64,000 nt of DNA from positions 19,326-83,325 of the forward strand of contig JAHCKS010000012.1 of NCBI GenBank assembly GCA_026125665.1, in the 5' to 3' direction. The stretch is from Rubrivivax sp. Its GTDB lineage: Bacteria > Pseudomonadota > Gammaproteobacteria > Burkholderiales > Burkholderiaceae_C. Each line of letters starts with the position of its first letter. The stretch's first letter is position 1. This document shows positions 8,168 to 17,490 of the stretch, piece after piece. The position numbers and the translations under genes are program-made. The notes under the pieces were generated by a model. That model had not been told where the DNA came from and did no database searches. It worked only from the letters and a program-made list of their open reading frames with translations.

Positions 8168-9168
8168 CGGCGCGCCTGCCGGTCGAAGGCCTGGTGGAGC
8201 CGGCGCCGGCCGCGAAGAAGCCCCGCAGCCGCGCGCCGGCCAAACGCGCCATGAAGCGCTTGCTGGAGGCGTTCGTCGAGCCGCTGCCCGCGGCGGGCGA
8301 CGCGGCGCCGGAGGACACTGCCGCCGACGGCGGCCTGCGGTCCCGCCCCGGCCCGGCGCGGGTCGGCGAGCTGCTGCCGGTGCCGCTGACCGAAGCCGAT
8401 GTCGAACGCATCGGCGAGTACCAGCGGGCGCACGCCGTGCGCTTCGGCCAGGCCGCGGTGGCGCTGGCGCTCGTCTCGCCCGCCGACGTCGCCTGGGCGC
8501 TGTCGCAGCAGGCGGGCTACGCCTGGGTGCGCGAAGGCGAGTCGGCCGCCGCGCCCGAGCTCGTGCAGGCACGCGCGCCTTTCGGCGCCGCCGCCGAGGC
8601 CTTCCGCGACCTGCGTGCGCACCTGGCGAGCCAGGGCGAGCTCGCGGGCAAGGCGCTGGCCGTCGTCAGCACGCACGCCGGCGACGGCCGCAGCTTCGTC
8701 GCCGCGAACCTGGCCGTCGCCTTCAGCCAGATGGGCGCGAACACGCTGATCGTCGATGCCGACCTGCGCCGGCCGCGCCAGCACGCGCTGTTCGGCCTGC
8801 CGAGCGAGGGCGGCCTCGCCGGCCTGCTGGGCGGCCGCCTGGCACGCAGCAGCGTGCGCCGCGTGCCGCAGCTGCCCGGCCTGCACCTGCTGCCTGCCGG
8901 CGTGCCGCCGCCCAACCCGCTGGAGCTGCTGCAGCGGCCCGCGCTGGCGAGCCTGCTCGCCGACCTGGCCGGTGCCTTCGACGTCGTCATCGTCGACACG
9001 CCGCCGGCGCAAGGCCTGGCCGACGCGCGCGTCGTCGCCGCGGCCTGCGGTGCCGCGCTTGCCGTGGCGCGCAAGGACCACACGCCGATGGCCGCGCTGC
9101 ACGACCTGGCCGCGACCTTGACTCGGCTGCGCGCGCACTTCGCCGGTGTCGTCTTCAACCCGGCCTGA
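8164..9168 (+). CDS. epsG: EpsG-type tyrosine-kinase-like ATPase, partner of EpsF
   Basis: A 334-residue soluble P-loop protein of the BY-kinase/ParA fold. An N-terminal type-II-secretion-like segment (about 60-125) precedes the ATPase domain. Walker A is AGDGRS at residues 172-177, with Arg where most P-loops have Lys; GEGRS-like versions are usual in EpsG proteins. Walker A' is TLIVDADLRRP at about 194-204 and Walker B is DVVIVDTPP. The C-terminus has no tyrosine cluster, unlike Wzc or CapB, so classical autophosphorylation is uncertain. The start overlaps the epsF stop (ATGA), so the pair is translationally coupled. Confidence 0.87.
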   Translation: MTARLPVEGLVEPAPAAKKPRSRAPAKRAMKRLLEAFVEPLPAAGDAAPEDTAADGGLRSRPGPARVGELLPVPLTEADVERIGEYQRAHAVRFGQAAVALALVSPADVAWALSQQAGYAWVREGESAAAPELVQARAPFGAAAEAFRDLRAHLASQGELAGKALAVVSTHAGDGRSFVAANLAVAFSQMGANTLIVDADLRRPRQHALFGLPSEGGLAGLLGGRLARSSVRRVPQLPGLHLLPAGVPPPNPLELLQRPALASLLADLAGAFDVVIVDTPPAQGLADARVVAAACGAALAVARKDHTPMAALHDLAATLTRLRAHFAGVVFNPA

Positions 9169-9251
9169 GAAGCCCGCCATGCGTCGAGCCCGCGAGCGGC
9201 CCCGGGAAGGGCGTGCCTCACACCTTCACGTGCGCTGAGCGGCGGCGCGGC

Positions 9252-11033
9252 ATGACGCACCATCGCGCAGCCCTGCCCGGTGAAAGCATCGGTCGTCCAC
9301 CCGGTGGCACGGCGCGCCGGTCCGCGGTGCCGGGCTGGCTGCAACGCCTGCCGGGTGCGCTCGAGCTCGCGGCGATGCTGGCCGCAGGCACCGCGCTGTC
9401 GTGGTTCTTCACCGGCCATGTCTTCGGGCACAGCAACAACGTCTTCCACCTGCCCATCGTCGCCGGGCTGGCCACGCAGCCGGGGTTCGACGACGACGCG
9501 TTCGTGCAGTCGCTGGCCGGCTTCGCTTCCGGCCTGTGGATGCTGCTCGAGGGCCGCGACACGCCGTGGCCGGCGCCGCAGCTCTTCGCCGCCGGGCTCG
9601 CCGCGAGCAAGGCGCTGTCGCTGCTCGGCGCCGTGCTCGTGGCACGAGCGCTCGGGCTCATGGGGCGCCGGCGCACGCTGGCCTTCGTCGCCGTGGTCGC
9701 CGCGACGCCGCTGCTGCAAGGCACGTCGTACGCCGGGCACGGCGGTCTCTTCGTCGACTTCTTCAGCCACTCCGAGCTTGCGAGCGGGCTGGCGCTCGTG
9801 ATGTGGTGGGCGCTGCTGACGCGGCGCCCGGGCCTGGCGCTGGCGCTGAACGGCGGCGTGGCGTTTCTCAACGCGTTCATGGCAGCGTGGAACCTCGTAC
9901 CGCTCGGCCTTTGCCTCTGGCGACAGCGGCCGGTGCGCCTGCGGTCGCTGTGGCCGGGGGCAGGGGTGGCGCTCGGGCTCCTGGCGCCGGTGGCCTGGCG
10001 CATCGCGGCTTCGTGGCCGGCGCCGGGCGCTGAGCTCGTGGACCTGCGCGAGTTCGTGCGCACGTACTACCCGTACCACTTCCTGGCCGACGAGATGCCG
10101 CTGGCGCAGTGGCTCGGCCTCGCGACGGTGCTCGGTGCCGCGTTCGTCGGCCTGCGATGGCTGCGCGAAAGCCCGGCAGCGAACGAGGGCGTGCCGCTGC
10201 TGCGTGTGCTGCTGCACGGTTACCTCGTCGTGTACGCGGCGGGCATCGTTGCGCCGCTTGCGAGCGGGGCGCCGTGGGTGATCCAGCTGCACCTCCTGCG
10301 CAGCAGCGCCTTCTTCCACTGGCTCGCCGCCATCGTGCTGGCGCTCGTGCTCGTGCAGCCGGGGCCGGTGTGGCGCCGCGTGCTGCTGCTGCCTGCGCTG
10401 CTGACGGCGCGGCCGGCGCTGGTGCTGGCGCTGCCGATGCTGCTGGTGCGAGGGCGGCCGCGGCGCGGGCTCGACGTGGCGGCCCGCGTGCAATGGCTCG
10501 CGGCCGGGCATCGCCTCGGCGAGGCCGTGCCGCGCGCGGCGGTGTTGCTCGGCGTGACGGTCGTGCTCGCCTGGCATGCGGCGACGCTGCCGGCGCGCCA
10601 GCAACACGTGCACGCGCTCGGCGAGTCGGCCGCGCAGTGGGCGGCGCTCGCGCAACGCATCGGCGAGCGGACCCCGCCCGGCGCGACGGTGCTGCTGCCG
10701 CTGCGCCCGCACGATGGGCCCGGGCCCGACGCCGGCAGCGGCGTCTTCGAGTACGCATCGCGGCGGTCGGTGTGGGTCGACCACAAGCGCGGCGCTGCCG
10801 TGCTCTGGCAGCCCGCGTACCACGCGTCGTGGCGCACGCGCATGGACGAGGTGGCGGCGCTCGCGGGCTGGCGCGAGCGGCTCGACTACGGAGCACGCCG
10901 CGGCCTCGCGATGGTGGTCGGGCGTTGCGACGAGCTGCCGGCCGGCATGGCGCCCGACGTGCGTGCGGGGCCCCTGTGCGCCGTGCGCCCGGGTGTCGCC
11001 ACTGGGCCTGCCGTGCCGGCGGCGCAAGGGTGA
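9252..11033 (+). CDS. Polytopic inner-membrane protein of the EPS operon, function unknown
   Basis: A 593-residue membrane protein with about ten to twelve hydrophobic helices and a soluble C-terminal region (about 460-593). It has no motif I can tie firmly to a known enzyme. The alternation of helices with a small conserved periplasmic-looking FFTGHVFGHSNNVFHLP segment near residues 55-72 suggests a GT-C-like or transport fold. The ATG at 9252 was picked over the much longer upstream open frame, which lies in the wrong frame of epsG. The ribosome site is weak. The gene overlaps the next by GTGA if that gene uses its GTG. The position after epsG suggests a role in assembly or decoration of the polymer, which is inference. 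Confidence 0.7.
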   Translation: MTHHRAALPGESIGRPPGGTARRSAVPGWLQRLPGALELAAMLAAGTALSWFFTGHVFGHSNNVFHLPIVAGLATQPGFDDDAFVQSLAGFASGLWMLLEGRDTPWPAPQLFAAGLAASKALSLLGAVLVARALGLMGRRRTLAFVAVVAATPLLQGTSYAGHGGLFVDFFSHSELASGLALVMWWALLTRRPGLALALNGGVAFLNAFMAAWNLVPLGLCLWRQRPVRLRSLWPGAGVALGLLAPVAWRIAASWPAPGAELVDLREFVRTYYPYHFLADEMPLAQWLGLATVLGAAFVGLRWLRESPAANEGVPLLRVLLHGYLVVYAAGIVAPLASGAPWVIQLHLLRSSAFFHWLAAIVLALVLVQPGPVWRRVLLLPALLTARPALVLALPMLLVRGRPRRGLDVAARVQWLAAGHRLGEAVPRAAVLLGVTVVLAWHAATLPARQQHVHALGESAAQWAALAQRIGERTPPGATVLLPLRPHDGPGPDAGSGVFEYASRRSVWVDHKRGAAVLWQPAYHASWRTRMDEVAALAGWRERLDYGARRGLAMVVGRCDELPAGMAPDVRAGPLCAVRPGVATGPAVPAAQG

Positions 11034-11050
11034 CGCGAGGGGCGCTCGCG

Positions 11051-12685
11051 ATGCTGCCGCCTTCCGCTGCCTCGGCGACAGCCGCTGCCGCTGCGCCGCC
11101 GTTGGGCGCCCGCGCTGGCGCGGGCGTCGGCTCGGGCGCGGCACCCGCTGCAGTCATCGCGTCCACCGCCCCGGGCCGCTGCGTGGCGGCGTGGCTCGTT
11201 GCCGTCCTCGTCGCGGCGGCGCTGCTTGCGGCAGCGACGATGGCTGTTTCGCTGGCGCGCGGCGAAACGCTGAAGGAGGCGCTGCGCTCGACGTCGCTGC
11301 TGCAGGCGCACCGGCTTCGTCTGCCGGGCGGCATGGACTCGTGGGGCCCGATGTGGTCCGGGTTGGCAAGGTGGGAGTCGGCACGAGCGGAGAGTCGCGC
11401 CGCGGGCGAGCCCTCGGCAGGCGTTGGCGATGTGCCGACTTCGCCCTACGACGCCGCCCTCGTGCTCGACCGGTGCAAGTTCCAGTACCCGCCGTCGTCG
11501 TGGCTGCTGCTCGAGCTCTTGCCGCGTCCGGCGGGCCTGCCGCTCGCCTGCACGGCCGAGGGCCCGCCGGGCAACAACATCCCCTCCATCCACTCGGCCG
11601 CCTGGTCCGCCAAGCCCTGGCTCGCGCTGGCGTCGAGCCTGGCCTGCCTGGTGCTCGTCGGCATCGGCGTGTGGCTGGTCGCGAAGCGGCCCGCGGGCGG
11701 GGTGCCGGGCGGGGTGCCGGGCGGGGCACCGGGCGTGGGGCTCACTGCGCCGACGGCGCGGCGCTCGGGCACCGCCAGGCTCGTGCTCGCGGCTGCCGCG
11801 GCCGGGCTCGCCTTCTATCCGATCGTCAAGGGCCACACGCTCGGGCAGCTGCAGGTCTTCCTCAACGTGGCGCTCGCGCTGGCCCTCGTGATGCTGCCGC
11901 GCCGGCCCGGCGCGAGCGGCGCGCTGGTCGGCCTGGCCTGCCTCGTGAAGCCGCAGTACGCGCTCTTCCTGCCGTGGGGCCTGTGGCGCCGGCATTGGGC
12001 GTTCGTCGGCGGGGCCGGCGCCGTGGCGCTGGCTGGCCACGCGCTGGCGCTGGCGCGCTACGGGCTCGACGTGCACGTGCAGTACCTGCAGCTGCTGCAG
12101 GAACTGGCGCGCGTGGGCGAGGCGTTCTGGGCCAACCAGAGCCTGAACGGCGTGCTCAACCGCTGGTGGCAGACGGCCGACGCGGCCACGTGGGCGCCCG
12201 CGGCCTTCCCGCCCTACGACGCCCGCGTGCGCTGGGGCACGTTGCTCGGTTCGGTGGCGCTGCTCGGGGCGGCGTTGTGGCTGCCGCGCCATGCGCAACT
12301 TCGGGACGCCGGGTCCTGGCCGCCGGCCGCGTCGCAGCTCGACTTCGCGGCCATGGGGGCCGCGCTGACGATGGCTTCGCCCATCGCCTGGGAACACCAC
12401 TACGGTGGTTTCTGGCCGATGTTCACGCTGCTGCTCGCCGTCTTCGCCGCCGCGCCGCGCTGGCCGGCGCGCAGCGCGACGATGCTGGCGGTGGCCTTCG
12501 TGCTGATGGCCCACGCGGTGCTGCGGCCCGAGTGGATCTTCGCCGCACCCGCGCAGCCGTGGCTCGGCCTCGCCGGCTCGCACCTGTGGTTCGGCGCGCT
12601 CGTGCTGTTCGCACTGCTGCTGCACTGGCGGGCGCGGCTGCTGGCTGCATCGGCACCGGCCCCGGGCTTGGAGGCCCCGCGGTGA
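11051..12685 (+). CDS. GT87 (DUF2029)-type polytopic membrane glycosyltransferase, paralogue 2
   Basis: A 544-residue membrane protein, paralogous to the one at 220-1800: matching MDSWG, CKFQYPPS, KGHTLGQLQ, LARYGL, ANQSLNG and ASPIAWEHHYGG. It has an Ala-rich cytoplasmic start and about eleven helices. GT87 proteins are GT-C enzymes using polyprenyl-phosphate sugars, so together with the HAD-UbiA fusion it suggests a lipid-phosphate-sugar branch in this EPS pathway. The ATG at 11051 has a GAGGGG ribosome site. A GTG at 11030 would overlap the previous stop and is an alternative. A Gly-Gly-Val-Pro triplet repeat (GGVPGGVPGGAPG) near residue 220 sits in a loop absent from paralogue 1. Confidence 0.75.
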   Translation: MLPPSAASATAAAAAPPLGARAGAGVGSGAAPAAVIASTAPGRCVAAWLVAVLVAAALLAAATMAVSLARGETLKEALRSTSLLQAHRLRLPGGMDSWGPMWSGLARWESARAESRAAGEPSAGVGDVPTSPYDAALVLDRCKFQYPPSSWLLLELLPRPAGLPLACTAEGPPGNNIPSIHSAAWSAKPWLALASSLACLVLVGIGVWLVAKRPAGGVPGGVPGGAPGVGLTAPTARRSGTARLVLAAAAAGLAFYPIVKGHTLGQLQVFLNVALALALVMLPRRPGASGALVGLACLVKPQYALFLPWGLWRRHWAFVGGAGAVALAGHALALARYGLDVHVQYLQLLQELARVGEAFWANQSLNGVLNRWWQTADAATWAPAAFPPYDARVRWGTLLGSVALLGAALWLPRHAQLRDAGSWPPAASQLDFAAMGAALTMASPIAWEHHYGGFWPMFTLLLAVFAAAPRWPARSATMLAVAFVLMAHAVLRPEWIFAAPAQPWLGLAGSHLWFGALVLFALLLHWRARLLAASAPAPGLEAPR

Positions 12686-13932
12686 ACCTGCGCCGGCTCG
12701 CCGGCCTGCGGCCGCTCGCCGAGCTGGCGCTCGCGCACGCCGCGACGTTCGCCTTCCCGCTCGTCTTCGCCGTCGTCTGCGGGCGCGCGCTCGGGCTCGA
12801 AGGCTACGGCGAGATCGCCTTCTACACGGCACTCGGCGGCTTCCTCGGCGTCATCGTCGAGTTCGGCTTCGACTGGCTCGGCATCCGCGAGGTGACGCAG
12901 AACGCCGCCGATGTCGAACATTGCCGGCAGACGCTCGTGCACATCACGCTGGCGCGGCTGCTGCTGGCGGTGCTCATCGGCGCGGCGATGAGCGCGGCGC
13001 TGTGGGCCTGGAAGGGTGCGGCGCACGGCCTGCTCATCGCCGGGACCTGGGCCTACCTGCTCGGCTTCGCGTTCGACGTCGGCTGGTTCCTGCGCGCGCA
13101 GGAGCTGACGCGGCTGTTGCTGGCCATCACCGTCGTCGCGCGCGCCGCGGGCATCGCGCTGCTCGTCGGCCTCGTCAACGGCCCGGCCGACCAGGCGGTG
13201 GCGATCTGGATCTACGCGTTCGTCGTTTCCGCCACCAGCGTGCTGGCCTGGTCGGCGTTGTGGCGGCTGCAGATGCTGCGCGGGCCGCTGACGCTGGCGC
13301 GCGCGCGGCTCGCCGGCCTGATGCGCAACGCCTTCGCCATCCTGCTGGGCAACCTGAACGGCGCGATGCTCGGGCACGGCGGCGTGGCGCTGCTCGGCCT
13401 CGTCAGCGAGCCGGCCACGGTGGGCGCAGCGAGCCTGGCGCTGCGCGTGAAGATGGCGGCGCTGGCGGTGCTGCTGCCGATCCAGCAATGGAGCTTCGTG
13501 CGGCTGTCGCGGCACGCGCGCAACGCGCCGGCGCTGATGCGTCGCGACGGCCGGCACACGCTGGTGGCATTGATGGTGCTGGGCGCCGGGCTCGCGCTGG
13601 CCGCGGCGGCGGCGGCGCCGAAGATCAGCGAGATCGTCTTCCACGAAGCGGTGCCGGCGGCCATCGCGCTCATCGGCCTGCTGGCGCTGACGATCCCGCT
13701 GCACTCGGCCGGCAACCTGTTCGGCGTGCAGAGCCTCGTCGCGCTCGGCCGCGAGCGCAGCTTCGCCGTCATCCTCAGCGCGGCGTCGCTGCTGTTCTGC
13801 GCGCTGATGCTGGTGGCGCTGAGTGGGCCGCTTGCCTACGGCTGGGCGCTGCTCGCCTCGGAAGGGCTGATCGTGCTGGCCTGCGGCCTCACGGTGCGCC
13901 AGGCGCTGCTCGGGCTGGAGGCGCAGGCATGA
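12682..13932 (+). CDS. Wzx-type oligosaccharide flippase
   Basis: A 416-residue MATE/MOP-superfamily membrane protein with about twelve helices. The first helix carries the family-like stretch from ALAHAATFAFPLVF to GLEGYGEIAF, then FDWLGIREV. It would move lipid-linked repeat units to the periplasmic face. The GTG at 12682 overlaps the previous stop as GTGA and has a good GGAGG site ten bases upstream. It is followed, with an ATGA overlap, by the polymerase-like gene, the classic Wzx/Wzy arrangement. Confidence 0.87.
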   Translation: MNLRRLAGLRPLAELALAHAATFAFPLVFAVVCGRALGLEGYGEIAFYTALGGFLGVIVEFGFDWLGIREVTQNAADVEHCRQTLVHITLARLLLAVLIGAAMSAALWAWKGAAHGLLIAGTWAYLLGFAFDVGWFLRAQELTRLLLAITVVARAAGIALLVGLVNGPADQAVAIWIYAFVVSATSVLAWSALWRLQMLRGPLTLARARLAGLMRNAFAILLGNLNGAMLGHGGVALLGLVSEPATVGAASLALRVKMAALAVLLPIQQWSFVRLSRHARNAPALMRRDGRHTLVALMVLGAGLALAAAAAAPKISEIVFHEAVPAAIALIGLLALTIPLHSAGNLFGVQSLVALGRERSFAVILSAASLLFCALMLVALSGPLAYGWALLASEGLIVLACGLTVRQALLGLEAQA

Positions 13933-15338
13933 ACGCGACGGCGCCCGAGCCGATGCATCCGCTGCCGTGGTGGACCTCGCCCGTCGGCCTGGCGCTCGGC
14001 TTTCAGCTGCCGGTGCTGCTGCTCGTCAGCTGGGCCGGCACGGTGTCCGGCGACTCGCAGGTCATCACCGTGCGCGCCGTGCGCTTCCTGTCCTGGCCGA
14101 GCCTGGCGCTGGCCTTCGGGCTCATTGCCGCCGGCGTCGTCGGCGCGGTGATCGGGCGACAGTTGCAGCTCGTCGCGCCGACGGGCTCGAGGCCGCGCAG
14201 CAACGCGGGGCCGGCCGCCGCGGCGGGCGCGTCGCAAGGCGTGTCCGCCAGCGTTTCGCTCGGGGCACCGTCGCGCGCCGCTGAACCGTGGCACGACGCC
14301 GCGACCACGCGCGCCTGGGATCGCGCCGCGGCGATGGCCGGCGCCATCGCGCTCTTCGCCTACGTCGTCTGGTTCCGCGACTACCTGCTGAACCCGGCGC
14401 TGATGTTCGACATCCTGCGCGGCGCCTTCGTGCCCAGCCGCACCGACATCACGCTGACGCCCGGCCTCACGTCGCTCGTCAACGTGGCGCCGGTGTTCTT
14501 CACGCTCTTTGCCTACAACCGGCTGGTCGCCGGGCGGCCGGCGCCGTGGCCCCTGGCGCTGCTCGCAGCCATGCTGGCGGCGCTGACGTTGTTTCGCGTC
14601 TATGCGTGGTCGGAACGGCTGGCGCTGATCGAGGCCGTCGTGCCGGCCGCACTGGCGGTGGCGGTGCCGCTGATGCGGCGCGAAGGCGGCCGCCTGCGCG
14701 ACGTGCTGCGCGGGCTCTGCCGCGCCGGACCGTATGCCGCGCTGCCGATCGTCGTGCTGTTCTTCGGCATCGCCGAGTCGGCGCGCTCGTGGACCTCGGA
14801 CACCTACCACGGCAAGTACGACTTCTGGAGCTGGGTGCTCGGGCGGCTGGCCACCTACTACTACACGGCGCTGAACAACGGCGCCGGCCTGCTGGCCACG
14901 GTGGACTGGCCGACGCTGAAGTTCGAGTTCATCGGCGGCTGGATGCACAACCTGCCGGGCATCGGCCGGCACTTCTCCGACTGGGTGGGCCCGCGCGGCA
15001 ACGTGCTGCCCGAGTTCTTCGCCCGCTTCGCCGACCCGGAGTTCAACAGCCCGTCGGGCCTGTTCGGCGCCGTCGTCGACGTCGGCCTCGTCGGGGCGCT
15101 GGCGTATTTCGCGCTGCTCGGCTTCGTCGGCGGCGTGCTGCACCGCGCCTATGCCGAGGGGCGGCTCGCCGGCGTGCTCGGCTACCCGCTGCTCTTCATC
15201 GCCGCGCTCGAGGTCTTCCGCTACCCGTACCTCGGCGAGCCGCGCGCCTTCACGTGGTTCGTCGGCATCGGCCTGGCGCTGTTCGTCGCGCGCACCTCGG
15301 CGCGCCCGGCCGGGCGGCCTGCCGGAGCGCCGGCATGA
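13929..15338 (+). CDS. Wzy-like O-antigen/EPS polymerase
   Basis: A 469-residue protein with about eleven membrane helices and one long periplasmic loop (roughly residues 285-370). The loop contains SWTSDTYHGKYDFWSW, LNNGAGLLATV and FNSPSGLFG. Wzy polymerases are recognised mostly by this layout and by a conserved Asn/Ser-rich late loop, rather than by strict motifs. Position next to the flippase and glycosyltransferases supports the role. The ATG overlaps the flippase stop (ATGA). Confidence 0.75.
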   Translation: MNATAPEPMHPLPWWTSPVGLALGFQLPVLLLVSWAGTVSGDSQVITVRAVRFLSWPSLALAFGLIAAGVVGAVIGRQLQLVAPTGSRPRSNAGPAAAAGASQGVSASVSLGAPSRAAEPWHDAATTRAWDRAAAMAGAIALFAYVVWFRDYLLNPALMFDILRGAFVPSRTDITLTPGLTSLVNVAPVFFTLFAYNRLVAGRPAPWPLALLAAMLAALTLFRVYAWSERLALIEAVVPAALAVAVPLMRREGGRLRDVLRGLCRAGPYAALPIVVLFFGIAESARSWTSDTYHGKYDFWSWVLGRLATYYYTALNNGAGLLATVDWPTLKFEFIGGWMHNLPGIGRHFSDWVGPRGNVLPEFFARFADPEFNSPSGLFGAVVDVGLVGALAYFALLGFVGGVLHRAYAEGRLAGVLGYPLLFIAALEVFRYPYLGEPRAFTWFVGIGLALFVARTSARPAGRPAGAPA

Positions 15339-16369
15339 AGATCAGCATCGTCATCAACTGCTTCCACTACGCCGAGTACGTTGGGCAGGCGGTGCGTTCG
15401 GCGCTGGTGCAGACCTGGCCCGACACCGAAGTGATCGTCGTCGACGACGGTTCCACCGACGGCTCGCGCGAGGCCATCGCCGCCTTCGGCCCGCGCGTGC
15501 GCGCGATCTTCAAGGCCAACGGCGGCCAGGGCTCGGCCTACAACGCCGGCTTCGCCGCGACCTCCGGCGACCTCGTGCTGTTCCTCGACGCCGACGACTG
15601 GCTGTACCCCGAGGCCTGCGAGCGCATCGCCGCGGCGTGGCAGCCGGGCACGAGCAAGGTGCAGTTCCGGCTCGAGGTGGTGGGCGCCGACGGCCGCTCG
15701 AAGGGCCGCCAGCTGCCCACCGAGATGCACGACCGCGAGGCGCTGGCGCTCGTCGCGCGCTTCGGCAGCTACGGCACGCCGCCGGGCTCCGGCAACGCCT
15801 ACAGCGCCGCCTTCCTGCGCCAGGTGCTGCCGATGGACGAGGCCGGCTGGCGCATCGGCGCCGACTCGGTGCCGATCCTGCTGGCACCGGCGTACGGGCA
15901 GGTGGTGTCGCTGCGCGAGGCACTCGGCGCCTACCGCGTGCACCGGCCTGACGACGACGGCTCGCTGCTCTTCAACAACGCGCCCAAGGGCCTGTGGGCC
16001 GAGTTCGAGCGCGTGCAGCGGTGCCAGGCGCTGGTGACGGCGCACCTGAAGCGCCTCGGCCGCGGGGCGCGCCGGCCGATGCTGCTGGCGCCGTGGGACG
16101 TGCGCCTGGTGGCGCTGTGCCTGCGCTTCGGTGGGCCACCTTCGTTGCCTCTGCCAAGCGGCGCGAGTGCTGCCTCCGCGCCGCCGCCCACGCGCTGGTG
16201 GCTGGCGCGGTGGGCGCTGATGTCGCTGTGGCAGTGGCCGCGGCTCGGGCCGGTGATGAAGCTGCTGCAGAGCCTGTGGATGGTCAGCCTGTGGCTGCTG
16301 CCTTTGCCGCTGGCGCGGCCGGTAGGGCGGCTGGATCGGCTGTTCAGGGGGGCACCGAGCGGGGGCTAG
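15335..16369 (+). CDS. GT2 family glycosyltransferase
   Basis: A 344-residue GT-A enzyme. The start (MKISIVINCFHYAEYVGQAV), VIVVDDGSTDGSRE at about 30-42 and FLDADDW at about 83-89 (the metal-binding DxD) mark an inverting GT2 transferase acting at the cytoplasmic face. The C-terminal part (after about residue 270) is hydrophobic and Trp/Leu-rich, probably a membrane-associating amphipathic region. The ATG overlaps the polymerase stop. Five bases separate it from the next glycosyltransferase. Confidence 0.88.
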   Translation: MKISIVINCFHYAEYVGQAVRSALVQTWPDTEVIVVDDGSTDGSREAIAAFGPRVRAIFKANGGQGSAYNAGFAATSGDLVLFLDADDWLYPEACERIAAAWQPGTSKVQFRLEVVGADGRSKGRQLPTEMHDREALALVARFGSYGTPPGSGNAYSAAFLRQVLPMDEAGWRIGADSVPILLAPAYGQVVSLREALGAYRVHRPDDDGSLLFNNAPKGLWAEFERVQRCQALVTAHLKRLGRGARRPMLLAPWDVRLVALCLRFGGPPSLPLPSGASAASAPPPTRWWLARWALMSLWQWPRLGPVMKLLQSLWMVSLWLLPLPLARPVGRLDRLFRGAPSGG

Positions 16370-16373
16370 GACC

Positions 16374-17447
16374 ATGAGCCACAGTTTCGTCCTCAACGGC
16401 CGCTTCCTCACGCGCCAGGCCACCGGCGTGGACCGCTTTGCCTTCGAGCTGATGCGCGCCGTGCATGTCACGAACGGCGTCGCGCCGCTGGCGATGACGC
16501 CGCCGAATGCCGGCGCCGTGCCCGTCGGCTGGCCCTGGCCTGCCGAGCGCGTGGGCCACAGGCAAGGGCACGCCTGGGAACAGCTCGACCTGCCGCGTGC
16601 CGCCGGCGCCCGAGCGCTCGTGAACCTGTGCAACACGGCGCCGGCCCTGCGCGAGCAGCAGCTGGTCGTCATCCACGACGCCGCCAGCGCCGCCAACCCA
16701 ACCAACTACACCTTCACCTTCCGCACGTGGTACCGCGTGCTGCTGGGCGCGCTGATGCGCGGAAGCCGCGTCGTCGCCACCGTGTCGAAGTTCAGCGCCG
16801 ACGAGCTGCAGCGCCACTTCGGGCCGCGCCCGGCGGGGCGCGCGGCGATCGAGGTCATCGGCGAAGGCGGCGAGCACATCCTGCGCACGCCGGCCGATGC
16901 CGACATCGTGCCGCGCCTCGGCCTCGCCGGCCGGCGCTACGTGCTGGCCGTGGGCAGCCGCTCGCCGAACAAGAACTTCGAAGGTGTCCTGAAGGCGCTG
17001 CAGCGGCTGCCCGACCCCGAGCTGCTGCTCGTGGCCACCGGTGGCCAGGCCCATGCGATCTTCGGCAAGACCGGCTCGCTCGCCGACCCGCGGGTCGTCA
17101 GCACCGGCTATGTCAGCGACGCCGAGCTGCGGGCGCTGTACGAGCACGCCGAGTGCTTCGTCTTCCCGTCGTTCTACGAAGGCTTCGGGCTGCCGCCGCT
17201 GGAGGCGATGTGCTGCGGCTGCCCGGTGGTGGTGTCGCGCCGCGCCTCGCTGCCCGAGGTGTGCGGCGACGCGGCGCTGTACTGCGACCCCGACGACCCG
17301 GCGACGCTGGCGGCGGCGCTGTCGCGTGTGCTCGCCTCGCGCACGCTGCGCGACGAGCTCGCCGCCGCCGGCCGCGCGCGCGCCGCGTCGTGGACCTGGG
17401 CCGCGGCGGCGCGCCAGTTCGCCGAGCTCGTGCGCACGCACTTCTGA
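16374..17447 (+). CDS. GT4 family glycosyltransferase (mannosyl/rhamnosyl-type)
   Basis: A 357-residue GT-B retaining transferase. The N-terminus has LNGRFLTRQATGVDRFAFEL, typical of GT4 proteins of O-antigen and EPS clusters. The donor domain has AVGSRSPNKNFEGVLKAL and the sugar-nucleotide motif FPSFYEGFGLPPLEAM (about residues 264-279) with both E-x7-E glutamates, then CGCPVVVS. It is encoded five bases after the GT2 gene and is certainly co-transcribed. Confidence 0.9.
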   Translation: MSHSFVLNGRFLTRQATGVDRFAFELMRAVHVTNGVAPLAMTPPNAGAVPVGWPWPAERVGHRQGHAWEQLDLPRAAGARALVNLCNTAPALREQQLVVIHDAASAANPTNYTFTFRTWYRVLLGALMRGSRVVATVSKFSADELQRHFGPRPAGRAAIEVIGEGGEHILRTPADADIVPRLGLAGRRYVLAVGSRSPNKNFEGVLKALQRLPDPELLLVATGGQAHAIFGKTGSLADPRVVSTGYVSDAELRALYEHAECFVFPSFYEGFGLPPLEAMCCGCPVVVSRRASLPEVCGDAALYCDPDDPATLAAALSRVLASRTLRDELAAAGRARAASWTWAAAARQFAELVRTHF

Positions 17448-17490
17448 AGAAGACAAGCGGCCGCCAACGCCACACCCAGGAGTTCCGCCG

